Shown: positions 21,985 to 34,670, counted from the stretch's first letter. The stretch is DNA of 64,000 nucleotides from Sapria himalayana (GCA_029783825.1 JAREIK010005489.1:1-64000); one strand, 5' to 3'. Notes: generated from the sequence alone by a model not told the origin. Program-made: numbers and translations.

Positions 21985-22172
21985 ATAGTATAAATAATTA
22001 AAAAAAGAGTTATATATAGTTAAACAAATAATTATATATAAAAATATTCGTACAAGTAGTTATAAGTAGTTATACATACATATATACAAAGTTATAAATA
22101 AATATATAGATTTAATTATATGAAGATATATATGTATACATAGATACAAATATAGTTATATTTAATTATATC

Positions 22173-22625
22173 ACTACAAAAAAAATCTCATATTGCTAGG
22201 GATAATTCCCTAGCTAAATAGGAATTTTCCGATGCTAAATGAGATATAGCGATGGATTAACGAGGAATCGGTTCCCTATCTAAAGTACTTGTCGCTAAAA
22301 TTTTGCGAGGGAAACTGTCCTAAGCTAAAAATTTAGCGATGGAAAATTCATTGCTAAAAAAGATAAATTCCCTAGCTATATTAGTAAGCTGAATTAGATT
22401 TTCCATCGCTAAACAAAAATAACGATAAATATTTCCGAAGATAAAGTGCTGGACAATAAATTTTATCGGGTGAAATAATCCTAGCTAAATAAAGTTAGCG
22501 ACGGAAAAATCCATTGCTAAAATAAAGATTTTCCTTGCTAAATTAGCTTGGGAATTTTCCCTAGCAATTTTAGCAAGGGTATTTTCCCTTGCTAAATTAG
22601 CTATGAGATTTTTCACTTGCAATTT
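22173..22625. repeat. Left subterminal repeats of element B
   Basis: The block starts CTAGGGATAATTCCCTAGCTAAATAGG-like and continues with many TTCCCTAGCTA, TTAGCGATGGAAA and TTAGCAAGGG units in both orientations. It is closely related to A (5018-5539) and, inverted, to D (63690-64000). Confidence 0.8.
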
Positions 22626-23274
22626 TAATCTCAATACTATTTTCAGATTATAATTTATAATAAATGAAACTATAAATATTTATAATAACTATTTTAATAA
22701 TTTTATATTTTTATATCAAATTGAATAAAAAAAGAAACTATAAATAATTTATAATAAATAAAAAATAAAATCATTTAATAACTTATTCTAATTCAATATT
22801 TTACATAATTGAAATGAAAAAATAATAAAATTTTATTATATCTTATTCATCAATGTATCTACTGATAGTGCATAAAGTAAAATATATTCATTCATTGACA
22901 TTGCTTTCTATCCCTTTGCTCCTCCAATCACCATATTTTTAGTGCGACAAAGCTGTCCGAGTCACGAAACTTAATGTCTAGTGAAAAATCACATCACTTA
23001 TACAAGCTTTCTATGAGGAACAATACGGTATCATATCTTTAAGAAATTTAAACCATTCAGTCAAATTAAAATAAAAAAAAGTTATGTTTTGATAAAATAT
23101 ATAATCCTCTAGTATATATGTAAATATATACTAGCATTTCATGCGTACATATATTACTATAGTATCTGTACATAAAAACTACACTATTATGTGTAAATAT
23201 ATATTTAGTACAAATATACTCATTTTATATGTACATAAAATACAATAGTATTATATGTACATATATACTGTATT

Positions 23275-23915
23275 TGTTGCTATTGCTGCTACTCCTGCTA
23301 CTGCTCTCGCCTTTGTAGCTGCTCCCACTACTACTGCTGCCACTATCCCTAACAATGCCACAAATGCTGCTGACAATGCCGCCACTGCTTCCACTACTAC
23401 AACTACCATCATTGTAGCCCCCGGTGTCGCCGCCTCTACTGCCACCTTTGCCACCGCCAGTTGCCACTATTGCCGCCGCCTCTACTCCCATTGCTCTCAC
23501 TGATGGCAATGTTGCCACTGCTGCTACCGTCACTACCGTCGCTGCTACCGACACCTTTGCTATCATTGCTATCACCGCCTTTGTCGTCGCCTCTGCCACT
23601 ACCACTGCTATCATCACTACCACTGCTGCTGCTACTACTGATAATGCCACTACTGCTACTACTATTGCCCATGCTATCGATGTTGCCACTCCATGAATCA
23701 ACTACCGCAACTACCACTACCATCGCTGTCGATGCTGTTACAGCCACCGCCACTACTGTCGATGTCAATGCTGCCGCCTATGCCATTGTTGCACCTACTT
23801 CTGATGTCGTCACTGCTTCTGGTGCTACTGCTGCTACCACTATACCTACTGCCACCGCTGCCACCATCACCGTTGCCACCGTCACTGCTACCGCCGCTAC
23901 CTCTAGTGATAATAG
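23275..23915. repeat. Degenerate GCC/ACT/GTC trinucleotide array 1 (element B)
   Basis: About 640 bp are composed of triplets such as GCC, ACT, GCT, ACC and GTC in constant phase, GC-richer than anything nearby. Frames on both strands stay open and translate to Ala/Thr, Ser/Gly, Val/Ala or Leu/Pro polymers. This matches a three-base repeat and not a gene under codon constraint. Confidence 0.85.
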
Positions 23916-24667
23916 GCTTTTACATACCTATAATAGGCTAAAACTCTCCCCAAAAATTCAGAGACACACAAACATATTCACAGATATATAAAAATAGTTA
24001 TTATTGACATGAACAAACACAAATTAAAGTTGAATGTCATACAGCTTCAAAAAAAAGTTAATTAAATAATTTACTATTTTTATATTAAATTGAATAAAAA
24101 TAGAAACTATAAATAAAAATTTTAAATTAAACAAAAAAACATCATTTAATAACTTATTCTAATACAATTTATAAATAACTAAAACAAAAAAATAACAAAA
24201 TTATATTACATCTTATTAATCAATGTAACTACCAACTGTGCATAAATATAATCTATCAATGCTTTGACTTTACTTTCTCTCCCTCTACTCATCCGATCAC
24301 CAACTTTCTGTTGCAAAAAAGTTGTCCGAGTCATGGTGCATCATGTCTGTTGAAAAATCCATTCACTTATTCAAGCTTAGTATGGTAAACAATGCGGTAC
24401 CATATCTGTAAAAAATTTATACCACTCAATAAAATCAAAATAAATAAAAATAACTATATTTTGATAAATATATATTACTATAGAAAATATGTATGTATAT
24501 ACTAGCATTTCACTTGTACATATATTACTACAGTATATGTACATATAAACTATAGTATTATGCGTACATATATTGTAAATACATATATACTCAGTATATA
24601 TGTACATAAAATACAGTATTATTATATGCATGTATATATTGACTATATAGGTACGTATATACTACAT

Positions 24668-24998
24668 TTGTTGGCATTGCTACAACTACAACTGTCACTG
24701 TCGCTCTTGCCGCTTCTTCCACTGCCACTGCCACTACCACTGACCCCGCTGCTGCCAGTGCAACTGTCACCGCCGCCACTGCCACTGCTACCACTGGCAC
24801 TGATGTCGCCGCTACCTCCAATGCTGCTGTTGTAGCTGATGTAGTCGCCACCTCTTCTACCGCTGCCGCCACTACTACCACCACCGCCACTACTGGCATT
24901 GCCATCATTGCAGCCACTACCGTTGCTATTGCTACGGCCTCTATTTCTGATGCTGGCGCCGCAACCATCGCTACCACCGCTACCACTGCTTCCACTAG
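24668..24998. repeat. Degenerate GCC/ACT trinucleotide array 2 (element B)
   Basis: The second, shorter copy of the array follows TACATTTGTTG as in the first copy and in element A (13955-14042). It ends before the AAGCTTTTACATAC block. The triplet phase is preserved throughout. Confidence 0.85.
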
Positions 24999-25517
24999 TA
25001 AATATAAGCTTTTACATACATATAATAAGTTAAAACTCTACCCAAAAAATTCGGAGACACACAAACATATTCACAAATATATAAAAATAATTATTATAGA
25101 CATGAACAAATACAAATTAAAGTTGATTGTCAAACAGTTTCAACAAAAATCCAAAAGATGTCCATCAATTATGTTTAGAGAGAAAGAGAGTGCAAAAATA
25201 AAATGTTTTAGGAATAATAAAGATAAAATAAGCTAGCCTTCCTTTTGATAAAAATGAAATCGGTAAATATGGGACCAATGCATTGGAAGGACCATGGCAA
25301 TGTCTGAATACTTTGAATTAGAAATTTTTCATGTGTCTCAAATAATATGTCATGCAAAGATTCATAATTAGGTTAATTGAAAAAGAAAACAACAAAACCA
25401 GGATAAAAAAATGAAACCTACAAAAAAATATCATAATTATTTGCTACACAGACAAAAATAAATAATAGTTCAGAAATAATTCTCCTATTAAATCATCCTC
25501 ATAATTTATAGGGAAAG

Positions 25518-27467
25518 CTAGTCTCACCTACGAAGTTTTGCAGATGGATCATGGAATGCTATCTATTGCACCAATGCTGCTAACTGTGATTCCATATAGG
25601 ACATCTAGTATTTCATTACATTCTTAATTTCTTTCATCTCATCATCCTTTTCTTTATTTTCTTGCAATTCTTCCTTCAAATTATTATAGTGCTCATCATT
25701 TAGTTCATTAATTTCATATATTTCTTCCTTCAAATGAGATATCTGCTCATCCTTCATTTCTTTAATTTCATATATTTCTTCCTTCAATTGAGATATCTGC
25801 TCATCCTTCTTTTTCATTTCGGTCTCCATAACTACAAAATGTTCATTTGTTTCCATTGCTTGTTGTTCAACCACCTCACTCACCATTGCTGAGATAAATG
25901 AAATAGAAGCATGACTACTACAAGAAAATGCCACTCCCTTCGAGCCAATTCCGTACACTCACTGCTTCTTATGGTCTCCAAATAAATAAGATCATAGTCA
26001 CTTGGTTGAGGATCCATAGAACCCTCAACTTGTTGATGAGTAGCTGTCACACGTTCCTCCATTAGGTCCTGATATAAAATGGAGAAAATACTATTCTATA
26101 TAAATATAAATAAAATAAATATTTTGCATTCCAAATAATATTCAAAATGTACTGTAGTATTATAAAATCTTATTAATATAACAAGTTCTTATAGCAATTA
26201 TCTGAGACGCGTTATCAACAAACTGAAAATCCACTTTCTTCACATGCATCTTCCTACAAATCTCATAAAAATTTAGGTCTCGACCCAATTCTCCAGCCTA
26301 GAATATGTTTTTATTAAGTCATTAAAAAACAAATGATCAAAAAATTTAACAAAATTAATAAAACCATGCAGATTTGATTTATTGGACTATAAGGACAACC
26401 ACTAAATATATAAATGTTTAAAATTTTAAAATTGTACCATATCTCGAGCTTGCTCAATGCACGACATTGACCCTCCTGTGTGTTGACAAATTTCTGTACC
26501 TAGTCCAGCTACCTCACTTAGTCGATTTTTTCTAGCAATATCTGATTTTTTCTTCACATCTGGTTCCTCTCAATACTTAAGGTACTCAGGCTAGTCATCC
26601 TCGAATATAAAATCATGCCTTTATTTTATATTCTTTAATTTATGGACAAAATGAGAATATTGTTGAGTAGCTTTGATCTTCCATAATGACTTAATATTTC
26701 CATCAAATTTGGGAGCCCATGTGCACTGATTTTATATATAAAAAAATCACAAAAGAATTTATATTAACAACAAGAACGCAATTATTTACTACTTGAATAA
26801 TAACCAACATAATAGTTAAGTAATTTGATAATTATTTTTCAATGCTTTTGTTTTGTTATTTTTACCTGAAAATCATAAAAAAAAGACTCTTTTATCGATT
26901 CAGAAACTTTCTTACAAGAGAAATCTTTAGAATTAGCCATTTTCTTCAAAGACTTTGTAATTATAGTAGAACACTTGTGAGATGAAATAAAATTGTACCA
27001 ATAAATAAATAACATTGAAAAAAAGCAAATCATAACAATATAAATAATCCACTAACAGAAGCATCAAATTTTATTTTTGAGACATTTTTACATATTTCTT
27101 TTACCTTCCATCTACAATCTCATTTTCTATCTTTGCATTGACTATAGAGGAAGGCACAATATTTGATGATGTCGTTGGTTTTGTAAATGGGGAAAGATAT
27201 AAAATGCAGTGTAGAAGATAGAGATGGATCAAAAGTGTGTGCAGGAAACATAATTGGTAGTGGGCTTACATCTGATCAAGGTGATAGTATAAGTATCAAT
27301 GATGGTGATGGTGATAGAAATGAAGATGGTGATTGTGATGTTGAAGTTTGGATATGGTGTCTATGAGATGGTACTGATTCTACAATATGATGTAACATAC
27401 TAGATGAATTTGGTTCATTTCTCTATCCATGTCTAGCTCCACCATTTCCATGTCGTTTAGGCACTAT
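25518..27467 (-). pseudogene. Ptta/En/Spm-type plant transposase (Transposase_24-like), element B copy
   Basis: Same gene as at 15737-17646. Its start codon is mutated (ATA at 27465-27467), followed by the basic N-terminal region and a Ser/Pro-rich stretch. Recognisable later blocks include the equivalent of KKSDIARKNRL/AGLGTG near 26480-26560, a GxDP block near 26270, and an exon encoding EERVTATHQQVEG and YDLIYLETIRS. The C-terminal coiled coil is longer than in A, with an extra KEEIYEIKE-type heptad block (about 25690-25830). Internal stops and a lost start make it non-functional. It lies just downstream of TNP2 on the same strand, the usual two-gene CACTA layout. Confidence 0.8.
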
Positions 27468-27607
27468 CTGTTGTACAAAATAAAACATAGAACAAACAAT
27501 TGAGATATGATGAACATGCATGCATTTTAGAATAAAACACACCAATAGATTTCAACAAAATATAAAAAGTCTTTGATAGTTTAATATAATTATAAAATTA
27601 TAACAAT

Positions 27608-30600
27608 TTAAATATCGGCATCATTTTCATCCTCCAATGGATCTTCTGATATTTCGTCTGATTCCGATAGAAGTACGAACTCATCTTCAGATAGAAATTT
27701 ATCATCTTCAATTTCTATTATGCCACCATTTGAGTCACATAAATTTTATGGATCTTCATTTACATTCACAGGCTCAATAATATTTATGTTATCTTTCTGG
27801 AATGTCGGTGCAATATCGAAGTCTGTACTTCTTTATTGTAATGTTGGTATTTCAAATTTTGACCGAGCTTTGAATATGCAAATTGCCCACCAATCACTCT
27901 TATCACAAGATAAACTCAGATATGTTTAATAATTTACTTGAGCAGCTTAAGCTGCCATAATAAATACCTCATATCGATTATATCTATGTTTATTGTTAAC
28001 ATCCACTAGTTTTAATCCAAATGACTCTTTGTGCCCACATTTCATGTAGGAAAAAATCACTCGCACTAATACAATCCTATTATTTTTGAGTCCAGGATAC
28101 TCTAACATAATAATTTCTTTGAGTTGACCATAATAATCAATCTCACCTGCACTATAACCTGTGCCTTTAATGCATGTACCACTATTCATTGTTGTTTTAA
28201 AAGAACCATGCCTGATTGTACGAAATTTTTATCCATTAACAAAATACCCAATATAGGTTGTCACATATTTAAATGGGCCTTTACATAGATTCTGAATGAA
28301 AATATTTGAATCTCCATTTGAAGGATGAATTGCCTGTGACATTAAAAAATTGATATTAAAAAATAAAGTTACTAATAAATTAAATAATTCAAAAATTTTA
28401 AACTTAATAATTCTCATATATTATTTGAACCAATTTGTAAATTTAGTTTTTAGCATATAATCGACATCATTGCTAGAAATTGCAGGTTGTCTATATTTTA
28501 ACTGCTCAATAGAAATACTGCACAAATATAAAAAGATAGAGAAAAATGTATATCAATTTTTAATAATTCCAATTAAAGATAAAATTAAACTATGATTAAA
28601 CTACAATCATTTTGTGTATACATACTCAATATATGCTGCAACCTTTTCACAATTAAGTAAAACATAACTCAGGGTAGCTTTGCACTCTTCATCTACCATA
28701 CAACTTTTCACTGCTCTTCCAAATGCTCTTCTAGAGTGCTTGAAGATAGATAGTTTGTTCACAGAATAATTTTCTACCATCACATGACATTCATCATTAC
28801 GAGGAACATTTTTATTCTTTGTATTGACATGAGCCTCAAAATAATAAGAACAAAATGATGATGCTTCTTTTACTAAATATGCATTGCAAATTGAACCTTC
28901 AACTTTTGCCTCTCAAAAGGATACATCCACCTGTATTGCACTGGCCTTGCTATCCTTGCTTCATATGCCAAATGGACCGGCAAATGCTCCATTTAGTCAA
29001 AAAAACTTAGTGGGAATATCCATTCAAGCTTACAAATATTAAGTCGAATGTCATTCACCAGCCTCACCATGTTATCTATTTGATTGTGGTTGCAGTTAGC
29101 TGTTTGAAAAACAAACTAAGTTCTGTAATGACCTTCCAAACACTTAGGGGAAGTAATTCATGGAATAAAATTGGTATTAATATCTGCATAAATACATGTC
29201 AGTCATGACTTTTCATTCCAAATAACTTAAGATTCTTTAATCCATGAATTTACCCATATTTGACACATATCTATTAGAGAATTTCAAATTTTTAACCCAT
29301 TCACACAATATTTGTCTTGCCTTTTTATCAAGTGTGTAGCAAGCTTTAGGAAATTTTTCTATTGTCTCATTCAGTTTTAATTCAGGACGGTAAGAGTAAT
29401 CATTCAGTTTTTGTCTTGATTTTAAAGTGTCTTTTGTTTTTCTGTTTATATTATGGACAGTATAGAAAACATTGTCAAACACACTTTTTTCTAAATGCAT
29501 TACATCAAAGTTATGATGAATTAAATTGGACTTCCAATAGGGCGAGTCCCAAAATATACTACGTTTCCTCCAACCAATTATTTTGCCTATTGGTCCATTA
29601 CTTCTAGTAGCTTCCTTTTCAGTTGCATTTTTCCAACCCAATCTCTAAATCTTTATCATAATATCATCTCCTAAATGAACTATTGGTGCAATTGTCATCA
29701 CAATTTTATTTTTTTGAAATGTAGTTGTATTTCTTCAAAATGGATGATTCTTAGGTAGAAACTTATGATGATTATCAAACCATGATTGTTTACCAATAAA
29801 TTTGAGGGTAAATGCATCAGAATTTGTCATACAATATGGGCATGGGAATCATCATACGGTACTCTAGCCAGACAATACTAATAATGTAGAAAAGTCATTT
29901 ACAATCCACATAAGGGCTTCCCACATAATGAAAATTTTTTTCTTTGAGATATCATATGTATCCATGCGAACATCCCATAAATGATTTAACTATGCAATAA
30001 AAGGCTATAAGAAAATATCTAGCATGTCTTTCGGATTTTTTGGCTTTGGAACCAATATTTATAAAAACATATATTGCTCCTTCATACACAATCACCGAGG
30101 AAAGTTATAAGGTGTCACTATCACTTTCCATGTTGAAGAATATTGTCCTAATTGCCCAAATGGCTGAAATCCATTATTTTAGAGATCCAATCTCACATTT
30201 TGACTTTGAGTTACAAAATCTTGATGTATATAATTAAAATGCTTCCAAGCAAGTGAATCTGATAGATCACGCATTACCCCTTCTTAAACCTCATTCTCAG
30301 AATGCCACCTCATAATATTTGCTATAACATTTGATGCATATAGTCTCTGTAATCGAGGAATTAATGAAAAATAATACATCTTCTTAAATACAACCTTTAA
30401 TATTTGTCGTGTATCTACAACACGAGATGCCTTCTTAAATCGAGGATGATCATAAAAATTACAGCTAATTAAATCATTATCACCACCCCAATATAGCATA
30501 CATCCATTTAAATAACAATCAATTTTTTAGACTAGTAGACCGATTCCTCGTAGTAACTTCTTAGTGTTGTAAATATTGTTAGTGATCAAATTATTATCCA

Positions 30601-31171
30601 GAACAATCTCAATCATCAATTCTGTCACCTGATCAAATAATTTCTCAGACATATGATTTTCTGACTTAATGCTCATAAACTGAGCCAAAAGTAACAATTG
30701 CGAATGTGTTTTACAACTAGGCCACAACTCTTTATCTACATCTTTAAGTATTTCATAAAATTTCTGAGCTTCGGGATAAGGTGGTTCATCCACGTAATCC
30801 TATTGAAGTCAGCACCAACAGCTTCCGTGATCATTCTATTGTGTGTGTTTGATGATTCTTCACCACAAGCAAATGATTCAGTACTCTCATTTTTATCAAT
30901 GTTTAGAGGCTTTGTACAATCTCCATGATAAATCCAAATAAAATAATTTGGCACAAAGCCATATTTTCTAAATGGCATCTTATAGTGTTTGCATCATGAA
31001 AAGGGATATTCTGACACCTATGATGATTACATGTACACTTTATTTTTTTTTATTCATCAATCTCGATTGACTACATGCAAAATTGATGAAAATTTTAAGT
31101 CCACTCAAAAAATCTTTATTCAAAAATCCATTAATAAATGTTTTGTACATCCACTGATGATCTAAACTCAT
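27608..31171 (-). pseudogene. TNP2-like CACTA transposase (TNPD type), element B copy, multiply broken
   Basis: Reading right to left: start region at 31171; transposase-associated domain (30736-30978, with FRKYGFVPNYFIWIYHGD); linker (30527-30793); the CMLYWGGDNDLISC zinc-binding region (30284-30499); the Transposase_21 core (about 30250-29700, fragmented); GWRKRSIFWDSPYWKSNLIHHNFDVMHLEKSVFDNVF (about 29460-29590) and CYTLDKKARQILCEWVKNLKF; DUF4218-like region (about 29250-28650); DUF4216-like domain (27947-28417, NSGTCIKGTGYS and YYGQLKEIIMLEYPG); acidic tail ending at 27608. Length and domain order match full-length TNP2. These proteins cut CACTA termini. Stops and frameshifts occur throughout and I saw no single open frame over 134 codons. 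Confidence 0.88.
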
Positions 31172-31850
31172 TTTGCCCTATTTTATTTTCAAAAAATAAT
31201 GTTCGATCATTATTTTGAATTAAACATTCTATTACTTCAAAATATACTAATTATTAAATAAAATTAATTATAGATGAATATTTAAAAATTAAATATCATG
31301 AATATCGAGGCAATGCATTTGCAGAATTTACATTAATAAATAAAGCCATTTTTAGCACAATAAAGATTAATTGATATCACAGTAATACTAGATAAAGGGA
31401 TCAAAATATGATAATGCATAAGAAAAGAAAGCAAAAAAGAAAAACATTTAACATTTGAAGGGGGAGAGGGAGAGAGAGAGAGAGAGAGAGAGAGAAGGTG
31501 GGGAGAGAGGGGGAAGAAAATGGGGAGACAAGGAGAGAGAGATAGAGAGAGAGGAGAGTGAGAGAAGGAGGGAGTGAGAGGAGGAGAGAAATGGTGAAAG
31601 GGAAAGAGAGGGAAAGAGAGGGAAAGAGAGAGAGAGTGGGAGAGAGAGGGGGAGAGAGAAAAAGGAAGAGAGAGAGAGAGAGAGAGAGAAAGGAAGAGAG
31701 AGGGAGAGAACGGGGGAGAAAGAGAGATCGAGAGAACATGCAAGAAAGGAGAGCGAGAAAGAAAAAAACAAGAGAGAGAGGGTGACACATAAAGAAAAAG
31801 AGGAATAGAGTGACAGAAAGAATTAGAGAGGGAGAGAGAGACACATAGAG
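31172..31850 (-). promoter_or_regulatory. TNP2 upstream region of element B with GA tract (CT on coding strand)
   Basis: From the TNP2 start at 31171, about 270 bp of AT-rich leader precede a polypurine tract (about 31455-31850) that reads as a CT-rich tract on the coding strand. D has the same spacing (tract 55535-56015, start 56301). Polypyrimidine stretches near plant promoters and leaders are common, so a promoter or 5' UTR role is inferred from conserved position only. Confidence 0.6.
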
Positions 31851-32324
31851 AGTGTAGTGTTAGAATGGAAAATTATATAAAAGAAAATAAAATTTATCTT
31901 TATAAACTAATCAAATATTACATTTTTTGTCATACATAAGTTAATATTTGAGCTTGAGGCCCAAGGGTTGGGATTAAGTAAGAGTACGTCCCTTATTTGT
32001 ATTATACCATATATGAGCCTAATCAACGGAGACTCTCATGCTTTGTGCTTACATATTGTTGTATGTTATTATACATGTAATTATAAATATAGTTACATGT
32101 GATAATACACATAATTATACTTATATTTATATATGTAGTTATATATATTTATTTATATAATTTTATATATCTATACATATAGTTATTTATAGGTATAGAT
32201 ATAGTAAAATATATTTTTGAATACTAATATATAAAAATGTATATTAAATATAAGTTGTAAATTAATATTTAAATATAGTTATGTATAAATATTTTATAGT
32301 AATACATATATCAAAACAATTATT
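31851..32324. repeat. Family interior and AT-rich unit upstream of ARF retrocopy, element B
   Basis: Contains TTACATTTTTTGTCATACAT, CCCAAGGGTTGGGATTAAG and TCTCATGCTTTGTGCTTAC, shared with A and D, followed by one copy of the AT-rich unit (anchor GTTACATGTG at 32092). No gene. Confidence 0.75.
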
Positions 32325-33264
32325 TGTTCTTATACCTTTGGGATCCCATGGCAAAAAGACAGAAAACAATAAACAGAAAACAAACAAATTAGGCTTACAA
32401 CAGATCATAACAAAGTAAATGCGGTCTTGTATTTTAGGCATGCAATATATAAATATAAATACAATTTGAATCCCCCTAGAAATAGATGATGTCATCCATA
32501 TAACATAATAAAACTCAAGCAAAATAGGCAGAGATTAGATCCACATCCAGATATGTCAACAAAGTTTGTCTCATCCTGCTTAAATTGTTTATGATTTGCT
32601 GGCAATGTAATTGGAAAGCCAATCAAGACCCTCTTAGAGGCACTCACCAGAGGTAGCACAGATGCTCTAAATGTGGCAATGGCATTGGAGAAGATAGTGA
32701 AGTCCTAGCTTGTCAGTAATTTCAGCTGCATTCATCTTATTGTGAAGATCTTGCTTATTGAAAAACACTAGCAAAACTGCATCCAAAAGATTTTCCTCAT
32801 TTAGCATCCTATGCAACTCATCTCTAGCTTCAACTACTCAATCTCTGTCATTGCTATCCACCACAAATATGAGACATTGGGTATTTTGGAAGTAATCCCT
32901 CCTGAAAGGGCAAAACTTGTCTTGACCCCCAACATCCCACACTGTGAAATTAATGTTTTTATATTCAAGAGTCTCTACATTGAAGACAATAGTAGGAATT
33001 GTGGTGACAATTTCACCAAACATCAACTTATACAGAATGGTTATCTTTCCACCAGCATCAAGACCAACATCAAAATACTCGTCTCCTTGTTGGAAAATAG
33101 CCTGATGAATAGCTTTGTGAACGTAAATCCCATTTCTTCCACTAAATCTCAAATCCTTTGTCATATGGCAGTAAAAAGATCTGATGAGAGAAAGAAACAA
33201 AATCAATAGACCTCAAGAGATGGCCACCAGAGAGGGAGGTCAACCTTTATATGTTCTTATACCT
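32325..33264 (-). mobile_element. Retroposed ARF cDNA insertion in element B with exact 13-bp target duplication
   Basis: TGTTCTTATACCT occurs at 32325-32337 and again at 33252-33264, immediately flanking 914 bp of non-AT-repeat sequence that contains an ARF coding region and flanking UTR-like sequence. Element D keeps the unoccupied site, one copy of the 13-mer at 53871-53883 (reverse strand) in the same AT-repeat context. No poly(A) run remains at the 3' side. Confidence 0.85.
32589..33133 (-). pseudogene. ADP-ribosylation factor (ARF1-type GTPase) intronless pseudogene, copy B
   Basis: The region runs from ATG at 33133 (MGFTFTKLF, the ARF N-terminus) to TAA at 32589-32591; 545 nt against 546 for a 181-codon ARF, without introns. 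It contains GLDAGGKIT (P-loop Lys kept, the following Thr changed to Ile), LGEI-like and [45 protein letters not shown], then after a stop [35 protein letters not shown] and LDWLSNYIASKS. A frameshift lies in the N-terminal part and there are at least three internal stops. On balance it is closer to functional ARF than copy A in the switch and C-terminal regions, but it is still a pseudogene. Confidence 0.9.
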
Positions 33265-34133
33265 ATAGTATACATAATTAAAAAAGAGGTATATAAAGTT
33301 AAACATGTAATTATATATAGATATATTCATACAAGTAGTTATAAGTAGTTATATATAAATATATACAAAGATATAAATAAATATATATATTTAATTATAC
33401 GAGCACATATATGTATACATAGATACAAATATAATTATATTTAATTATATAGAGTGTTAGTTATACAAATATTTATATATAGTTATACACATATAGTTAT
33501 AAATATGTATGTAGTTAAAGATATTGTTATATATAATTATACATATAGTAAACTACAATTATATATAGTTATATATAATTATACATATGATATATTTTGT
33601 TAAAAATATAGTTATATAGAATTACTCATATAGTTATAAAATATTATATAGTTAAAAAAATAATTATATATAGTTATTAATATAGTTATAAAAATAGGTT
33701 ACATAGTTGCAAATATAGTTAAATATAAATATGAAAAGTTTTATATGGTTATACAAATATTTATAAATAGTTATCATATACTGTGATAACAAACACACTC
33801 TAATGTGCCTAATTGAATTACACCACTATAGAGAAAGAACTTGTATAAATATTGTTTTCTTTTGGCAAGTTAATATCATATTTACTAGGAACTAGTCATA
33901 GTATATACTAAATATTATATAATCAAATATATCATAAAAAATAAAGATATCAGGCCTAGATTGATTTGGTGGATTTTACTATTATAATAGTTTGAACTAG
34001 AGATATTAGATAAGAAATGTACATATAATCAAAATTGAAAATAGCTTATCAAGACTAGTAAAAGAAGATGAAGAGTTGTTGAAGAAGATATTAGATAGAT
34101 TTTTTTATTTGAACAAATTATAGTATTGAATGA
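33265..34133. other. AT-rich repeats then unrecognised sequence in element B
   Basis: To about 33780 this is TATAGTTATA-type sequence continuing the AT unit interrupted by the ARF insertion; the point homologous to the B-into-A insertion site lies near 33455. From 33780 to 34133 the composition is more mixed, with no recognisable gene. Confidence 0.6.
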
Positions 34134-34134
34134 A

Positions 34135-34325
34135 AATGTAACTCCATGGTATGTAGTATTGAATGAACCTTATAATTGCAAGTAGTATTCAAATCAAATT
34201 ATGAGGCAAAGTGTTATCGATGTGAGATTAGTAGTATCTTTCAATAATGTCACTCTTTGCTTATGCACTCATGAACTTGTAAAACATGATAATAATTATG
34301 TGCTTAAGTATTTTTTTTCTCAAAA
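34135..34325 (+). pseudogene. Possible FAR1/MULE-type SWIM-finger fragment, copy 1
   Basis: The plus frame reads NVTPWYVVLNEPYNCK, stop, then VIDVRLVVSFNNVTLCLCTHELVKHDNNYVLKYF. The layout resembles the FAR1/FHY3 or MULE SWIM zinc finger (CxC...CxH followed by LKVF), but one Cys-His pair is absent. The better conserved copy at 37504 has CSC. Recognition rests on this short motif only. Confidence 0.3.
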
Positions 34326-34601
34326 ATAATTATGATATTTACATATATATGCACAAATATATATGTGCATATACACTGACCTACACACACACACACACAC
34401 ACACTTATGCATCCATATACATTACTATACATTATATATCACAATACACATTTTTGTACTTTGATATATATTCACGCATGTATCAACATTTTCAAAGTAT
34501 AGTGTATATACTTGTATGCATGCATATACTACTTAACACCCACACAAACACACACATATAGCTATATACGTAATGTATTTTAATGTTACAAATGAAACTA
34601 T

Positions 34602-34610
<9 letters not shown>

Positions 34611-34649
<39 letters not shown>

Positions 34650-34670
34650 TGTGTGTGTGTGTCTGTGTGT
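34611..34670. repeat. (GT)n dinucleotide tract
   Basis: About 60 bp of GT with two TCT interruptions. A shorter homologous tract lies at about 37974-38000 in the second direct-repeat copy, and further GT runs near 34786-34816. Confidence 0.9.

Larger units (their letters stand above)
5017..22171 (-). mobile_element. CACTA (En/Spm) element A, internally deleted and interrupted twice
   Basis: The left terminus reads TACTACAAGAAAAATCTC, a CACTA TIR with its first base changed. Subterminal repeats follow to 5539. CACTA2 is inserted at 5543-13297. A resumes with family interior: palindromic AT cluster, minus-strand Ptta pseudogene, the 3' remnant of TNP2, a GA-rich tract, AT-rich tandem repeats and an ARF retrocopy. 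At 22171 it breaks off in the sequence TTTAATTATAT, where element B begins. The uninterrupted version of this point is visible in B near 33455. No right terminus of A was found in the window. Confidence 0.75.
22660..25080. repeat. Two-copy tandem duplication of the left interior of element B
   Basis: The order AATAACTTATTCTAAT, TATCTACTGATAGTGCATAA-like block, CTCC.ATCACCA, palindromic AT cluster, GCC-type trinucleotide array and TACCTATAATAGGCTAAAA occurs twice (22660-24055 and 24060-25080). Elements A and D carry the sequence once. No gene lies here; small predicted frames rich in Ala, Val, Leu or Ser come from the trinucleotide arrays. Confidence 0.8.

Noticed and set aside
23225..24995. 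Overlapping Ala/Val, Thr/Ala and Leu/Pro open frames on both strands
   Set aside because: Produced by the degenerate trinucleotide arrays; all frames stay open and no domain is present.
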